The notes under the pieces: generated by a model | What the model saw: only the letters and a program-made list of their open reading frames with translations | Database searches by the model: none | What the model was told of the DNA's origin: nothing | Made by a program: the position numbers and the translations under genes | Shown here: piece after piece, positions 24,139 to 33,125 of the stretch | Layout: each line of letters opens with the position of its first letter | How positions within the stretch are numbered: position 1 is the stretch's first letter | Origin: Roseiarcus sp963783175 | GTDB taxonomy: Bacteria; Pseudomonadota; Alphaproteobacteria; Rhizobiales; Beijerinckiaceae | DNA length: 64,000 nt | Assembly: GCA_963783175.1 (NCBI GenBank) | Contig: CAWANG010000037.1 | Coordinates: 62,001-126,000, forward strand | Reading direction: 5' to 3'

Positions 24139-25022
24139 TGTGCGGACATTGCGGATGCGGCGACGAAGTCGTGGCGAGCGTACTCAATCTCGAGACGGGG
24201 AAGAAAACCGCGATGGAGCGCGGCGAGCAGAGGCGCGCTCACGACCATGGGTCTTCTCACGAGCACGTCCATGTCCATGACCACGTCCATGCCGACGGCT
24301 TGCATCACGGACATTCCCACAGCCACGGCTCCGACGCCGGGACCCCGGCTGGCGAGCTCGTCGAGCTCGAGGCCCGCATCCTGGCCAAGAACGATGCGAT
24401 GGCGGAGAAGAACCGGGCCTGGTTCAAGGGCCGGGAGATTCTGGCGCTCAATCTCGTCAGTTCACCCGGCGCCGGCAAGACGACGTTGCTCGAGCGCACG
24501 ATTCGCGATCTCAGGAACGAGCTCAGGCTCTATGTCGTCGAGGGCGATCAGGCGACGGCCAACGACGGGGAGCGCATCCGCGCCGCCGGCGCGCCGGCCG
24601 TGCAGGTGAACACGGGCTCAGGTTGCCATCTCGAGGCCGACATGGTCGCCCGCGGATTGCGGGAGCTCAAGCCCGCCGCGGGCTCCGTGGTGATGATCGA
24701 GAATGTCGGCAACCTCGTCTGTCCGGCGCTTTTCGACCTCGGCGAGCGGGCCAAGGTCGTCATCCTCTCGGTGACGGAGGGCGACGACAAGCCGCTCAAA
24801 TATCCGCACATGTTCAAGGCGGCGGAGATGATGGTCCTCAACAAGATGGACCTTTTGCCGCACGTCGATTTCGATCCCGAGCGGGCCCTCGCCAACGCGC
24901 TTCAAGTCAATCCGTCGATCTCGGCGATCCGGCTTTCGGCGCGGACGGGAGAGGGACTCGAGGCTTGGTACGAATGGATGCGCAAGGAATTGGCGCGCGT
25001 AAGCGATCAGGCATTCAGCTGA
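24138..25022 (+). CDS. hypB: Nickel-inserting GTPase HypB
   Basis: A 294-residue SIMIBI-class GTPase. An N-terminal metal site (MCGHCGCGDE) is followed by a histidine-rich nickel-storage stretch (residues 35-64, with HVHVHDHVHADG and HHGHSHSHGS). The GTPase domain has Walker A SSPGAGKTTLLE, the metal-binding GSGCHLEADM, ENVGNLVCPALFDL and the base motif NKMDL. It closes the operon, starting on the last base of the hypA stop codon. Nickel hydrolysis-coupled insertion is the established role. The hydrogenase structural genes are not in the window. Confidence 0.95.
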   Translation: MCGHCGCGDEVVASVLNLETGKKTAMERGEQRRAHDHGSSHEHVHVHDHVHADGLHHGHSHSHGSDAGTPAGELVELEARILAKNDAMAEKNRAWFKGREILALNLVSSPGAGKTTLLERTIRDLRNELRLYVVEGDQATANDGERIRAAGAPAVQVNTGSGCHLEADMVARGLRELKPAAGSVVMIENVGNLVCPALFDLGERAKVVILSVTEGDDKPLKYPHMFKAAEMMVLNKMDLLPHVDFDPERALANALQVNPSISAIRLSARTGEGLEAWYEWMRKELARVSDQAFS

Positions 25023-25058
25023 CGGGCGAGGCGGGCGCCGGAACGGCCGCTCAAGTCG

Positions 25059-25250
25059 CTATTTGTCCATTTTGAACTCAGCGCGTTTCGGCGGGTTCTT
25101 GCCACTCCGATCGCTATGGCGGCCGTCGAGCGGCGCTGTCTTCGGTGAGGCATTCTTGTTGCGGCGCCGCCACATCAGTTCGGCGTAGGGGGAGCGCAGG
25201 ACGGCATTGATTTTCGTTTGGTACCCCTTGGATCGCGGCGCCGCGCGACA
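25059..25250 (-). pseudogene. Possible BrnA-like antitoxin remnant
   Basis: On the minus strand a frame ending at the TAG 25,059-25,061 contains SKGYQTKINAVLRSPYAEL, which matches the GYQTRINAVLR block near the end of BrnA-type (ribbon-helix-helix) antitoxins. The N-terminal half is not recognisable and no toxin gene is adjacent. It lies in the 335-bp gap between hypB and the flavoprotein gene, which otherwise shows nothing. Confidence 0.35.
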
Positions 25251-25357
25251 TCCACACGACGGTGAAGAATGCAGGCGGCACGCCCCCCGAGCCGTGCGGA
25301 CCGGACGCAGGGTATGCGTTAGAATGGGGCGACCTTTACAACCTCAAGAGCGAACCC

Positions 25358-27034
25358 ATGGCCGCTTTGATCTACCCCGCCCACCGACCTCGCCACGAGG
25401 AGACGTTTCCGGAACTCAAGCCGCAGGAAATCGACCGCTTGCGGCGTTTCGGCGCCTTTCGCAAGTTTTCGGACGGGGAGAAGCTCTACGAGGCGGGGAA
25501 GGTCGCGCCCGGCATGTTTGTCGTGCTCAAGGGCCTCGTCTCGGTGACCCAGCGAGACGGGCTGGGTCATGTCGCTCCGATCGTCGAAGAGGGCGTGGGC
25601 CACTTCCTGGCCGAGGTCGGTCAGCTCTCCAGCCGCGCGGCGCTGGTGGACGCGACGGCCGAGGGCGACGTCGAGACCTTGTTGATCCCCACTGACGGTC
25701 TGCGCTCACTCCTGGTCGCCGAAGCCGATCTCGGCGAACGCATCATGCGCGCGCTCATCCTTCGCCGGATGGCTCTCCTCCAAGGGGCCGTGGGCGTTAT
25801 CCTAATCGGGCCGCCAGCCTCGGCGGACGTGATCCGGCTCGAGAGCTTCCTGGCCAGGAACGGCTATCCCCAGCATTTGCTCGATCCCGCGACAGACCCG
25901 GAAGCGCGAGAGGTGATTGGCCGCTACGCCGATATTGCCGGCGGGTTGCCGCTGGTCGTTTGCCCCGACGGCTCGGTCATCGGCAATCCCTCGGAGCGGA
26001 CGCTCGCCCGCCGGATCGGGATGACCGTGGCCTCGCGCGGGAATTTCGTCTATGACGTCGCGGTGGTCGGCGCCGGGCCTGCGGGCCTGTCGACGGCGGT
26101 CTATGGGTCCTCCGAAGGCCTGTCGGTCGCGGTTCTCGATGCCCGCTCCTATGGCGGGCAGGCGGGGGCCAGCGCCCGGATCGAAAACTATTTCGGCTTT
26201 CCGACCGGGATAACCGGTCAGGCGCTGACCGCCCGCGCCTTCATCCAGGCGCAAAAATTCGGCGCCGACGTCATGATCCCCGTCGCTGTGAAGACACTCG
26301 ATTGCAAGTGCGCGGACGGGCCGTTCGCCCTCGAGACGGAGGACGGCGATCGCATAAGGGCCCGGACGATCGTGGTCGCGAGCGGGGCGAGATATCGCCA
26401 TCCGGCGATCGCCGACATCCTCCGCTTCGAGGGCCGTGGGGTCTGGTACTGGGCCTCGCAGATCGAGGCGCGCCTGTGCGCCGGCGAAGAGGTCATTCTG
26501 GTCGGCGGCGGCAATTCGGCCGGCCAGGGGGCGGTGTTTCTTTCCGCTCACGCCGCCAGGGTGCGGATGATGGTCCGCGGGCCGGGCCTCGCCGAAAGCA
26601 TGTCACGCTACTTGATCGACCGCATCGCCGCGACTTCGAACATCGACCTCATGACCCAAACCGAGATCGTCGCCCTCGACGGTCCGGCCGGCGCCGGCCT
26701 CGAGAAGGTCCGCTGGCGGGACCGGCGCGCAGGGGAGGAGTCCGAGGCCCCGATCCGCAATGTCTTTTTGTTCGTCGGCGCGGATCCGGCGACCGAATGG
26801 CTGCAAGGTTGCGGCGTGGCGCTGGATAAGGCAGGCTTCGTGGTGACCGGGGCGCTTCGGAGCAATGGCGGCGCCGCCCCGTCGGCGCTCGAATCCTCAA
26901 TCCCCGGCGTGTTTGCGATCGGCGACGTGCGGTCCGGGTCGGTCAAGCGGGTCGGCGGGGCGATCGGCGAAGGCGCCCAGGTAGTGGCGGCGATCCACAA
27001 TTTCCTCGCCCATTCCCCAGGTCCCCACCTCTAA
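25358..27034 (+). CDS. Cyclic-nucleotide-binding domain/thioredoxin reductase-like FAD oxidoreductase
   Basis: A 558-residue fusion. Residues 15-140 form a cNMP-binding (CRP-like) domain (FSDGEKLYEAGKVAPGMFVV). A middle region resembles a thioredoxin-like fold (VCPDGSVIGNPSERTLA). The last 320 residues are a TrxR-type flavoprotein: FAD motif VAVVGAGPAGLSTAVYGSSE, SYGGQAGASARIENYFGFPT, NAD(P)H motif VILVGGGNSAGQGAVFLSAH, and GVFAIGDVRSGSVKRVG. The C-x2-C redox pair of true thioredoxin reductases is replaced (YWASQIEARLC), so it cannot reduce thioredoxin the usual way. ATG 25358 is preferred over an in-frame start at 25262 because the added residues are unlike protein. A UBP zinc-finger gene follows 20 bases later. 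Confidence 0.85.
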   Translation: MAALIYPAHRPRHEETFPELKPQEIDRLRRFGAFRKFSDGEKLYEAGKVAPGMFVVLKGLVSVTQRDGLGHVAPIVEEGVGHFLAEVGQLSSRAALVDATAEGDVETLLIPTDGLRSLLVAEADLGERIMRALILRRMALLQGAVGVILIGPPASADVIRLESFLARNGYPQHLLDPATDPEAREVIGRYADIAGGLPLVVCPDGSVIGNPSERTLARRIGMTVASRGNFVYDVAVVGAGPAGLSTAVYGSSEGLSVAVLDARSYGGQAGASARIENYFGFPTGITGQALTARAFIQAQKFGADVMIPVAVKTLDCKCADGPFALETEDGDRIRARTIVVASGARYRHPAIADILRFEGRGVWYWASQIEARLCAGEEVILVGGGNSAGQGAVFLSAHAARVRMMVRGPGLAESMSRYLIDRIAATSNIDLMTQTEIVALDGPAGAGLEKVRWRDRRAGEESEAPIRNVFLFVGADPATEWLQGCGVALDKAGFVVTGALRSNGGAAPSALESSIPGVFAIGDVRSGSVKRVGGAIGEGAQVVAAIHNFLAHSPGPHL

Positions 27035-27054
27035 CGCAACCGGGCGAGCATCCG

Positions 27055-27363
27055 ATGTCGAAGACCTGCACCCACCTGAACACCATTCGCGACGTGACGC
27101 CGAGCGCGCTCGGGTGCGAGGAATGCCTCAAGACCGGGGACATCTGGCTTCATCTGCGGATCTGCCGCGCCTGCGGACATGTCGGATGCTGCGACCAGTC
27201 GCCGAACCGGCATGCAACCAAGCACTTTCACGCCACCCGCCACCCGATCATCGAAGGCTACGACCCGCCCGAAGGCTGGGGATGGTGCTACGTCGACGAA
27301 GTGATGTTCGATCTTTCCAACCGCAAGACGCCGCACAACGGCCCAATCCCGCGATATTATTAG
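27055..27363 (+). CDS. UBP-type zinc finger protein
   Basis: A 102-residue stand-alone ZnF-UBP domain. The ligand pattern is clear: CTHLN at the start, CEECLKTGDIWLHLRICRAC, HVGCCDQSPNRHATKHFHAT, and a final His in RHPIIE. In eukaryotes this fold binds the ubiquitin C-terminus; in bacteria its ligand is unknown. It follows the cNMP/TrxR-like flavoprotein by 20 bases on the same strand, and such pairs recur in bacteria, so the two probably work together. An aromatic stretch GWGWCYVDEVMF follows the zinc domain. Confidence 0.85.
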   Translation: MSKTCTHLNTIRDVTPSALGCEECLKTGDIWLHLRICRACGHVGCCDQSPNRHATKHFHATRHPIIEGYDPPEGWGWCYVDEVMFDLSNRKTPHNGPIPRYY

Positions 27364-27406
27364 GGCCCTGCTGGTCAGCGCAGCGCCGCGCGCGGCGCTC
27401 CAGCGT

Positions 27407-29074
27407 TCACCCACCCGAGCGACGCTGGGCGCGAGCGGCGATGCGCTTCCGCCGCGGCCGCAGCTGGCGTGGCGGCCCGACGAGATATCGGGTCAAGGGG
27501 GGCGCCTTCAGAAACTGGATCGCCCGATCTTCCATGATCTCGTCGGCGATGGTTACGCGCGCCTGGCGATATTTGAGTTCGAGCGCGGAATGGATCAGGT
27601 AGGTCTCGGTCATCTTGCCGGCTTCGTTCGGGTCCTCGAAGATATGCCAGGCATAGGCGCCGTCACGCCTCCGCTCGAGGCTGACATCCTGCATGATGGT
27701 GAGGAAGGCGGTGCGATCGTTGGGGTCGATCACATATTCGGCGACCGCGAGGATCGGACCCTGATCATTGGCGACCCGGTTGAGGAAGGCAGGCGCGCGC
27801 CAGCGCATCGAGGGAGTCAGATTGAGCGCGGCGCCGGTTTGCAGCTTCCACCTCCAGGTGATCGCCATCCCGATCAGCGCGCCTGCGCCGGCCGCTGAAA
27901 GGGCGAACGGCACCCCTTTGACGCTGGCGACTTCGCCCCATACGGCGGCGCCGACAGTCAAGGCGCCGAAATAGACGGTGAGGAAAAGCGCCAGGCCCCG
28001 GCCGCGCACCCATTCCGGCAAAGCTACCTGCGCGGAGACGAAAAACGTCGTCAGTGCGATGATCCAAGAGGCGCCGGCGATGAGGCTGGCGGTGAGCGCG
28101 ATTACGGGCTCGCGCGCGGCGGCGAACAGAAAGAGAGCAATGACGACGCCGACCGTGCCGAGCGCCGCCAACCCGTTAGCGCCGAGGCGCGCCTTGAGCC
28201 AATTCAGACCGAATGTCGCCACGATCGAGCCTAGGCCGATCGCGCCCATCAGCTCGCCATAGACCTCCGGTCCATTGCCCATCTGGCTGCGCGCTACGAG
28301 CGGCAGCAACGCGAGGTAAGCGCTGGCGAAAGGAAAAAAGGCGGCCGCGCGGATGAGCGTCGCGTCCATTTCGCGGCTGTATCGAACGTAGCGTAGGCCG
28401 GTCGTCATCGCGCTGATCAGGCGTTCGGTCGGCAACGTTTCTTTTGGCCTTCGCGGCGCCCGCCACCAGATCAGCGCCGCAAGCAGCGCCAGATTGCCGA
28501 GAGAGCAGCACCAGAACGGCACATCGTTGCTGAGCTTGGCGATCGCATACCCGGCGATCGCCGGACCGATCGCGCGCGCCACGTTGTAGACGGCGTTGCT
28601 GATGGCGATGGCGCTATCGAGCTCGGACCTGGGCACGAGCATCGGAGTGATGAGGAGCCACGCCGGCGCTGCGAGCGCCCCTCCAATGCCGAGCAGGAAC
28701 GATGTCGCGAGGAGCGATGGCGGGTTCTCGAGCCCGGCCGAGACCATCGCCGCGAAGGGGATCGAAATCACGACGACACCCGCCTGGGCGACGATCAGGA
28801 GCCGGCGCGGATCGACGACGTCCGACAGGGCGCCTGCAGGCAAGGTCAGGAGAAACAAAGGCAGGGTGGTTGCGACCTGCACGGCGGAGACCAGTCTCGG
28901 GCTCGGATTGAGGCTGGTCATCAGCCAGGCCGAAGCCGTGTCGAACATCGCGAACCCGACGCTGGAAAGCGAAGTCGCGACGAGGATGACGACGAACGCG
29001 GAATTGCCGAACACGCCCCAGCGCGATTCCGCGGCCAACGGCGTCTCCGGATCGACGTTCAAGTCGGTAGTCAA
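27407..29074 (-). CDS. MFS transporter, MFS_3 (enterobactin exporter-like) family
   Basis: A 555-residue membrane protein. The first 410 residues hold about 12 membrane helices in the MFS_3 pattern (SRWGVFGNSAFVVILVATSL at the start, DVVDPRRLLIV between helices 2 and 3). A soluble C-terminal extension of about 140 residues follows (DRTAFLTIMQDVSLERRRDG, then AYAWHIFEDPNEAGKMTETY), which is normal for this subfamily and resembles a small dimeric alpha/beta-barrel domain. Substrates of relatives are siderophores or drugs. It is separate from the genes around it; the gene to its left converges. Confidence 0.85.
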   Translation of the reverse strand: MTTDLNVDPETPLAAESRWGVFGNSAFVVILVATSLSSVGFAMFDTASAWLMTSLNPSPRLVSAVQVATTLPLFLLTLPAGALSDVVDPRRLLIVAQAGVVVISIPFAAMVSAGLENPPSLLATSFLLGIGGALAAPAWLLITPMLVPRSELDSAIAISNAVYNVARAIGPAIAGYAIAKLSNDVPFWCCSLGNLALLAALIWWRAPRRPKETLPTERLISAMTTGLRYVRYSREMDATLIRAAAFFPFASAYLALLPLVARSQMGNGPEVYGELMGAIGLGSIVATFGLNWLKARLGANGLAALGTVGVVIALFLFAAAREPVIALTASLIAGASWIIALTTFFVSAQVALPEWVRGRGLALFLTVYFGALTVGAAVWGEVASVKGVPFALSAAGAGALIGMAITWRWKLQTGAALNLTPSMRWRAPAFLNRVANDQGPILAVAEYVIDPNDRTAFLTIMQDVSLERRRDGAYAWHIFEDPNEAGKMTETYLIHSALELKYRQARVTIADEIMEDRAIQFLKAPPLTRYLVGPPRQLRPRRKRIAARAQRRSGG

Positions 29075-29211
29075 GGCATCCGCCTATGTCTGGGGCGCGG
29101 GTCCGGCCCACGACATGGCTGCCCGCATTCGGCGACCTTGGCAAGCGCGATCGAGCGTCGGGTTTGTCGCCAGGAAACGGGCGCGGCTGCGCGCGGCCCG
29201 TCCTGTTCGAG

Positions 29212-30096
29212 CTACAGCCACCGCCCGATGAACACGCCCGCGTTCGCGAGCGCGCGGCGCCCCGGCTCCAGGCGCGCGTTCCACATCGGCCAAGCATGGA
29301 TCATGTGCGGCCAGATTTCGAGCGTCACGGAAACATCGGCGGCCCCAGCCGCGGCGGCGAAGCGCGTCGAGTTGTCGAGCAAGGTTTCGGCCGACCCGAC
29401 CTGGATCAGAATCGGCGGCAGTCCGCTAAGATCGGCGTAAAGGGGGGATAGGCGCGGGTCCTTCCGGTCCACCTGCGCGGGCAGATAGGCGCCGGCCAAC
29501 TCCTCGAGATATTCCTTGTGAATCAGCGGATCGATGGCGCTCTTGCTTGAGAGCGTCGCTCCCGACATCGTGAGGTCTGTCCACGGCGACACAAGCCAAA
29601 GGCAGCCGGGCAGCTCCTCGCCCAGGCGCTTGAGTTCGCCGGCCAGCGCAAGCGTCAGTCCGCCCCCGGCGCTGTCCCCGCCGACCGCAATCCTCTTGGC
29701 CGCGTATCCGTCCTTGCGCAGGCGCCGCCAGGCGGTCAGAGCGTCGTCAAAAGCGGCCGGGAACGGATGCTCGGGCGCGAGCCGGTAGCCGATGGCGAGC
29801 GTCCTCAAACCCCCTGCCCGTCCGGCTTCGGTCACCATCCGGCGGTGACTCGCGATTGAGCCTGAACAATATCCCCCGCCGTGAAAGAACATCAGGATCC
29901 GCGACGGGTCGCCGCCGGGGACGATCGACCATTCGGCTCTGACGCCGTCGAGATCGGCCGCCTCGAGCTTGACGTCCTCCGCGACCGGCCAGACTGAGCC
30001 GACCTCATCAATGCGCTGGCGGCGCGCCTCCCAGCCCACTGGCCGCGGCTTCGCGCCGAGAAGCGCGCGAATGGCGTCGATTTCGCTTTCGGCCAC
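29212..30096 (-). CDS. Alpha/beta hydrolase, hormone-sensitive lipase family
   Basis: A 294-residue esterase of the HSL (family IV) group. The oxyanion motif FFHGGGYCSG, the nucleophile elbow VGGDSAGGGLTLAL, and the acid and base regions (QVGSAETLLDNSTRFAAAAG; WPHMIHAWPMW) are all present. These enzymes cleave short-chain acyl esters in the cytoplasm. It lies 138 bases upstream of the MFS gene on the same strand and may be transcribed with it. No signal peptide is visible. Confidence 0.88.
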   Translation of the reverse strand: MAESEIDAIRALLGAKPRPVGWEARRQRIDEVGSVWPVAEDVKLEAADLDGVRAEWSIVPGGDPSRILMFFHGGGYCSGSIASHRRMVTEAGRAGGLRTLAIGYRLAPEHPFPAAFDDALTAWRRLRKDGYAAKRIAVGGDSAGGGLTLALAGELKRLGEELPGCLWLVSPWTDLTMSGATLSSKSAIDPLIHKEYLEELAGAYLPAQVDRKDPRLSPLYADLSGLPPILIQVGSAETLLDNSTRFAAAAGAADVSVTLEIWPHMIHAWPMWNARLEPGRRALANAGVFIGRWL

Positions 30097-30304
30097 GGGC
30101 GATCCCTCTTCTCGGAGGACTCATGTTAGGGCGGGCGCCGGCGGCCGCCAAACGCGCGCCCCTGGATCATGAAAAACCACGTCACCGACGCTTTCATCGA
30201 AGACCGCTTTGGTCCGCGAAACAAACGGGCTCCTCGCACTAAATTTTGGGTCGGTTTTGAAGAGGCAACATAATCACGCACGGTGCGTGGAGAAGGCCGG
30301 GCGC

Positions 30305-32734
30305 TCAGCGCAGGACGCATCTGAGTCGGTCGCGCTCGGCCAGGATCGGCAGGAGTTGACGGAAGATGACGCCCGCCACCCGTTCGTTGCCCGCCTCGGT
30401 GAAGTGGACGATGTCGAGATAGAGGTCATCGTCCCATTGCCCGTCGACGCCGCCGGTCATGTCGATGAACGGCGCGCGCTCGTCCCGGGCGATGAGCCGG
30501 ACCATGCGATTGTGGGCGGCGTTGGCGGCGATGATGTCGTCGATCGGCTTGAACACCGCGCCGTAGAAGTCCTTTACCGCGCGCGGACTGTCCTGGTTGA
30601 TCGCCATGCTCGAATCCGCGAGCGCGATGTCGACGCCGTTGTCGCGCGCGAGCGCAATCAGCTTGCGATAGGCCTCGGCGTAGCGGCTCTGCATCAATTC
30701 GGCGTCCGTCATCGGCGGAAGCGCCGCCGGCTGCGCCTCGGCCGAATTGCGGCTTCGCCAGTCGTGGGCCGCGCGCTCGATCATCAGGACGGCGCGGCCG
30801 ACGAGCGCCGAGGCCCGCGGCCGAACCCCCGGCTCGTTGGGCTCAGGCACGCGCCGCAACCCAAGCGCAAGCAGACCGTTCATCCCGTGCGCGCTCAGGA
30901 TCAGGTCGGGCTTGAGCGGGAGGATGTCGCGACGCATACGCTCCAGATTGTCTTCCAGCGTATAGGCCTCGGTTCCGGCGTTGATGACCTCGACTCTGCG
31001 CCCACACTCGGTATGCCGGTCGAAAAGGTCCTGCAGCAGTTCCGGCCATGGGCGCTCGCCGTCGCGCAAAGTGGGCCCGAAGGTCTGCGACTCGCCGAGG
31101 GCGAAAATGCGAAACGCGTCGCCCTTGTCGCGCTCAAGCTCCGGCCCGCGAAAGCCGAGATTGTTGATCCGGATCGTGGTGTCGAACATGCGGCCGGAGG
31201 ATCCTGGAACAAGGACGAACGGCAGCTTCTTTTGCGGGTCCGGCGCATTGATCTTCGACCTTATGCCGTCGTCCCTGATCCACTCGTTGAGATAATAGTA
31301 CCACCAGACCGCAAAGGCGGCCGGATTGGCCTGCGCGGCGCGATAGGAATAGGTCGGCTGGGCAATGGTCGCCGCGAGTGGCAATCCGGTCGAACGACGG
31401 TAGAGAGCGTCGGCCAACGGCAGCGCGAGCGCGAACATGAGGAAGGCGCGCGCCGCCACGGCGAGCACCCTCGAAGCGGGACGGGCTCTTTCGCTGAGCG
31501 CCAGGGCGAGACCTGCAGTTAAGACGAGTAGGCCATAGAATGCAAAGGGCCTGTTCGTCATGAAGGCGTTGCGGGCGAGGACGCCCGCGGCGAGAGCCGC
31601 AAGAGCAAGCGCAATCGACAGGAGCGATGGCCGAAGGCGGCGAGCCTCGCCGCGGGGCGCGGCGGCGGCCGCGCGCCGTGCGGCGGTATAGTAGGGCCGC
31701 GCGGTCAGGATCGGCCGCTCGAATCCGGCAAAGAAGATCGTCGACAGCGTGAGCATCAGGGCGACATAGATCGCGAGCTGCAAAACGAGCGGCGCCGATG
31801 CGATTCTCGGCTTCAGCGCCATGACGATCATGATGTGAAAAAGATAAACCGAATACGAGATGCGGCCGAGGTAGAAACTTACGCCTCTGACGAACCGGCC
31901 GCGGAAAGCGTCCTCCGCCTGCCGGAGGACGCCGACGCAGACCATGCCGAACGCCGCTGAGACGAACGCAAACGCCTGCTGCGCCGACGGATCGCCGCCG
32001 ACGGCGGCTATGGCGACGCCGAGTTCGGCGGGGATCGAGAGCGCGAGCAGTGCGACGAGCAATCCGAGGCCCTTTCGGCGCTCGGCATCGTCGAGCGCGA
32101 TCGGCGCAATGCGCTCGAGCGCCAGATAAAGCAGGAAGCCCCAGACGATCGAGTCGATACGGAACAGCGTGACCCGCCGGACGTTCACGTCCCAATCGTG
32201 CGGCGCAAGCGCGAGCCTGAGCCCCGCCACGACGACGATGACGAGAATCGCAAACGCCGCTTCGAGCCGCCGGTCGCGTCTCTTGAGGAGCATCGCGACC
32301 ACGAACAGCGCCGGGGCAAACAGCACGTAGAACCATTCCTCGACCGCCAGGCTCCAAGCGACGGGATAGAAGTCGATGTGATTGGCGGAGAGAAAGAGAT
32401 TCTCGACGTAGAAGAGGTAGCGCACAAAGTCCGCGGTCAGCAGATTGCCGGTCATCAGCGCGATGACGACAAGCGCGACCACGTAGGGCGGTATCGTGCG
32501 CATCCATCGCCGGACAAGGAACACGCCGAGATTGCGCCATGGCCGTCCGACCACCCAGTCCACGATCTGCGGCGCGAGCACGAAGCCGCTGAGGACAAAG
32601 AAAACCTCGACGCCCGCGACCGCGCAGGCTTCCGCGAACGGCTGAAACGGTGCGTTCAAGGTGAGGTAATGAGGAATCGCGACCGCGAACGCCGCCCCTC
32701 CGCGCAGGAAATCGAGCGAGGCGCTGCGCTTCAT
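30305..32734 (-). CDS. Acyltransferase 3 with C-terminal SGNH hydrolase domain
   Basis: An 809-residue membrane protein. Residues 1-360 form an acyltransferase_3 domain with about ten helices (MKRSASLDFLRGGAAFAVAI; WSLAVEEWFYVLF). After more helices the periplasmic C-terminal half is an SGNH/GDSL domain: FALGESQTFGPT (GES as block I), EVINAGTEAYTLEDN (block II), LSAHGMNGLL (block III variant) and DIVHFTEAGNERVAG (catalytic Asp-x2-His). Such proteins O-acetylate cell-surface polysaccharides. The ATG 32734 overlaps the stop of a 45-residue membrane protein as ATGA, which fixes the start. Confidence 0.85.
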   Translation of the reverse strand: MKRSASLDFLRGGAAFAVAIPHYLTLNAPFQPFAEACAVAGVEVFFVLSGFVLAPQIVDWVVGRPWRNLGVFLVRRWMRTIPPYVVALVVIALMTGNLLTADFVRYLFYVENLFLSANHIDFYPVAWSLAVEEWFYVLFAPALFVVAMLLKRRDRRLEAAFAILVIVVVAGLRLALAPHDWDVNVRRVTLFRIDSIVWGFLLYLALERIAPIALDDAERRKGLGLLVALLALSIPAELGVAIAAVGGDPSAQQAFAFVSAAFGMVCVGVLRQAEDAFRGRFVRGVSFYLGRISYSVYLFHIMIVMALKPRIASAPLVLQLAIYVALMLTLSTIFFAGFERPILTARPYYTAARRAAAAAPRGEARRLRPSLLSIALALAALAAGVLARNAFMTNRPFAFYGLLVLTAGLALALSERARPASRVLAVAARAFLMFALALPLADALYRRSTGLPLAATIAQPTYSYRAAQANPAAFAVWWYYYLNEWIRDDGIRSKINAPDPQKKLPFVLVPGSSGRMFDTTIRINNLGFRGPELERDKGDAFRIFALGESQTFGPTLRDGERPWPELLQDLFDRHTECGRRVEVINAGTEAYTLEDNLERMRRDILPLKPDLILSAHGMNGLLALGLRRVPEPNEPGVRPRASALVGRAVLMIERAAHDWRSRNSAEAQPAALPPMTDAELMQSRYAEAYRKLIALARDNGVDIALADSSMAINQDSPRAVKDFYGAVFKPIDDIIAANAAHNRMVRLIARDERAPFIDMTGGVDGQWDDDLYLDIVHFTEAGNERVAGVIFRQLLPILAERDRLRCVLR

Positions 32735-32868
32735 CTGGGCGCGGTATAGACAAACGGGGCGTTGAGCGTTTGACCGGCGAGCGCGAACAGGACAACGAAG
32801 GCCGCGAGGCAAATGAGCGCCGCCGTCGCCCAGGGCCCTTTCAGAAGCCGGAGGCCGAATTCAATCAT
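32731..32868 (-). CDS. Tiny membrane protein (45 aa) coupled to the acyltransferase
   Basis: An ATG at 32868 opens a 45-residue frame: MIEFGLRLLKGPWATAAL, a single membrane helix (LICLAAFVVLFALAG), and a short tail ending VYTAPR. Its TGA overlaps the acyltransferase ATG as ATGA, so the two would be translated together. It has the size and shape of the small accessory membrane proteins known from several transport and acyltransfer complexes. No homologue comes to mind. Confidence 0.5.
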   Translation of the reverse strand: MIEFGLRLLKGPWATAALICLAAFVVLFALAGQTLNAPFVYTAPR

Positions 32869-33125
32869 TCCGATCGGCTCTCCGTTGCGAAAGGTCTGGC
32901 TCAGGCCGTCGAAAATTGCGGGCGCGCCGCCCTTCGACGAAGCCGCCTACCCCATCCCGGCGCGTCTGTCATGCGGCGGCCGGGGCGCCAGGGGCTTAGC
33001 CAGATATCGGGTCGCGTTTGAGCGCTTGGCTGCGTCATTGCGAAGTGCGGGTATGAGGGACTTGCTCCGACCGGGACACTGGCCGCGGGCCGAGGGCGAG
33101 CCGCCGCGGGCGATCCCGCGCTGCT

